From positions 196,524,532 through 196,588,531 of the forward strand of contig OZ005661.1 in NCBI GenBank assembly GCA_963930645.1: a DNA stretch of 64,000 nucleotides. Direction: 5' to 3'. This document shows positions 63,296 to 64,000 of this stretch, piece by piece; position 1 is the stretch's first letter; every line of letters begins with the position of its first letter. Under the pieces are notes generated by a model that worked only from the letters and a program-made list of their open reading frames with translations, was not told the DNA's origin and did not search any database. This DNA comes from Salticus scenicus (taxonomy: Eukaryota > Arthropoda > Arachnida > Araneae > Salticidae). The position numbers and the translations under genes were made by a program.

Positions 63296-63768
63296 TCAAG
63301 GATATATTAGATTTCAGAGTCTCTTTGTGTGAGCTATTATATTCGTCTCATCCTGGGATGCTGGCAGAGGGTGAGTAAATTTAAACTTATTCTCATTTAT
63401 TCTAATGTATGATATTTTGATTTCATAATTGAGGAAAATTTGCATCTAAAGTAAAATCGTAAGAAAATCTTATTATTGTCCGATATTTTAAGTGTAATAT
63501 AAATTAAATCGAAATTCTTATAAATGAATATCAAGGTCAAGGATATATTAGATTTCAGAGTCTCTTTGTGTGAGCTATTATATTCGTCTCATCCTGGGAT
63601 GCTGGCAGAGGGTGAGTAAATTTAAACTTATTCTCATTTATTCTAATGTATGATATTTTGATTTCATAATTGAGGAAAATTTGCATCTAAAGTAAAATCG
63701 TAAGAAAATCTTATTATTGTCCGATATTTTAAGTGTAATATAAATTAAATCGAAATTCTTATAAATGA
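63296..63768. repeat. Tandem duplication of 241 bp
   Basis: TCAAGGATATATTAGATTTC starts at 63,296 and again at 63,537, near-identical. Each copy contains GGCAGAGGGTGAGTAAAT, a good splice-donor-like site. It may represent the end of an LTR duplicated by slippage. Confidence 0.85.
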
Positions 63769-63851
63769 AAATTAGTCGAATATTCTTCTTTTGGCCTCAA
63801 AGCCACATATATATGTATATATATATTATTTACTTATTTATTTATTTTTAT

Positions 63852-64000
63852 TACTTTCTCTTACCCATAAGGTAGAGAAAGTATTGTTTTTGGGTCAAAT
63901 TTTCGAAAGTGCGATTTTGTTATATTTACACGTTTTGAGGTCCCCTGAATACGAAAATCATGTTTTTAGCGGTTGGTCTGAGTGTATGTCTGTGTGTGTA
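63852..64000 (+). repeat. Dispersed repeat, second copy, cut by window end
   Basis: ACTTTCTCTTACCCATAAGG, AGAGAAAGTATTG and CACGTTTTGAGGTCCCC match 32,889 onward in the same orientation. Confidence 0.8.

Overview
The window is AT-rich arthropod-like nuclear DNA. Its left half (1-32,484) holds part of an integrated large DNA virus or virus-like element. Its right half (32,485-64,000) is repeat-rich host DNA. The host call rests on a BEL/Pao integrase-tail fragment, Helitron, Tc1/mariner, Harbinger-like and tRNA-SINE relics and (TA)n microsatellites. An arachnid such as a spider is a plausible guess, but the species cannot be read from the sequence.

Virus-like part. Two nearly identical inverted arms (2,856-16,565 and 18,736-32,484, about 13.7 kb each) flank a 2.17 kb unique spacer. 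This layout resembles a virus genome end made of a short unique segment between inverted repeats. The left arm continues into more element-type DNA (1-2,855). The right arm stops at 32,484 against host DNA, inside half of a palindromic host MITE whose intact relative lies at 42,398-42,703. Each arm carries seven genes: four divergent BRO-N/KilA-like DNA-binding proteins, an Rnl2-type RNA ligase with all catalytic motifs, a proline-rich protein, and a 554/560-residue protein with a basic nuclear-targeting-like stretch and an acidic tail. The spacer carries a zinc-finger protein that runs, across a frame change, into a larger domain with a Rep-like H-x-H motif and a coiled coil. A small coiled-coil gene lies at 1,314-1,652.

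The element has a common gene grammar. Starts carry a TATA box 31-33 bases before a CATTC-type initiator, often below clusters of ACAGGAT motifs. Five of seven arm genes end in a GC-rich hairpin of about 25-27 bp closed by A7/T7, usually followed by a CCAATATTGG-type block. The other two arm genes and the coiled-coil gene instead run into A(n)T(n) palindromes flanked by AACCAACC/GGTTGGTT. About a dozen such palindromes occur per arm. Tandem-repeat blocks fill the remaining intergenic space. This non-bacterial, Pol II-like start code combined with palindromic gene ends is the most interesting system in the window.

Host part. No intact host protein gene was recognised. Features include the half-MITE at the junction, a tRNA-SINE with 12-bp target duplications, a Harbinger-like element with TTA duplications, Helitron copies, a 2.1 kb Tc1/mariner-like element without transposase, and a 2.88 kb direct duplication (45,713-48,596 and 58,583-61,465) whose outer ends lie inside two different transposons. 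A BEL/Pao fragment followed by a 241-bp tandem duplication closes the window. Much of the remaining host DNA is simple repeats and degenerate transposon sequence.
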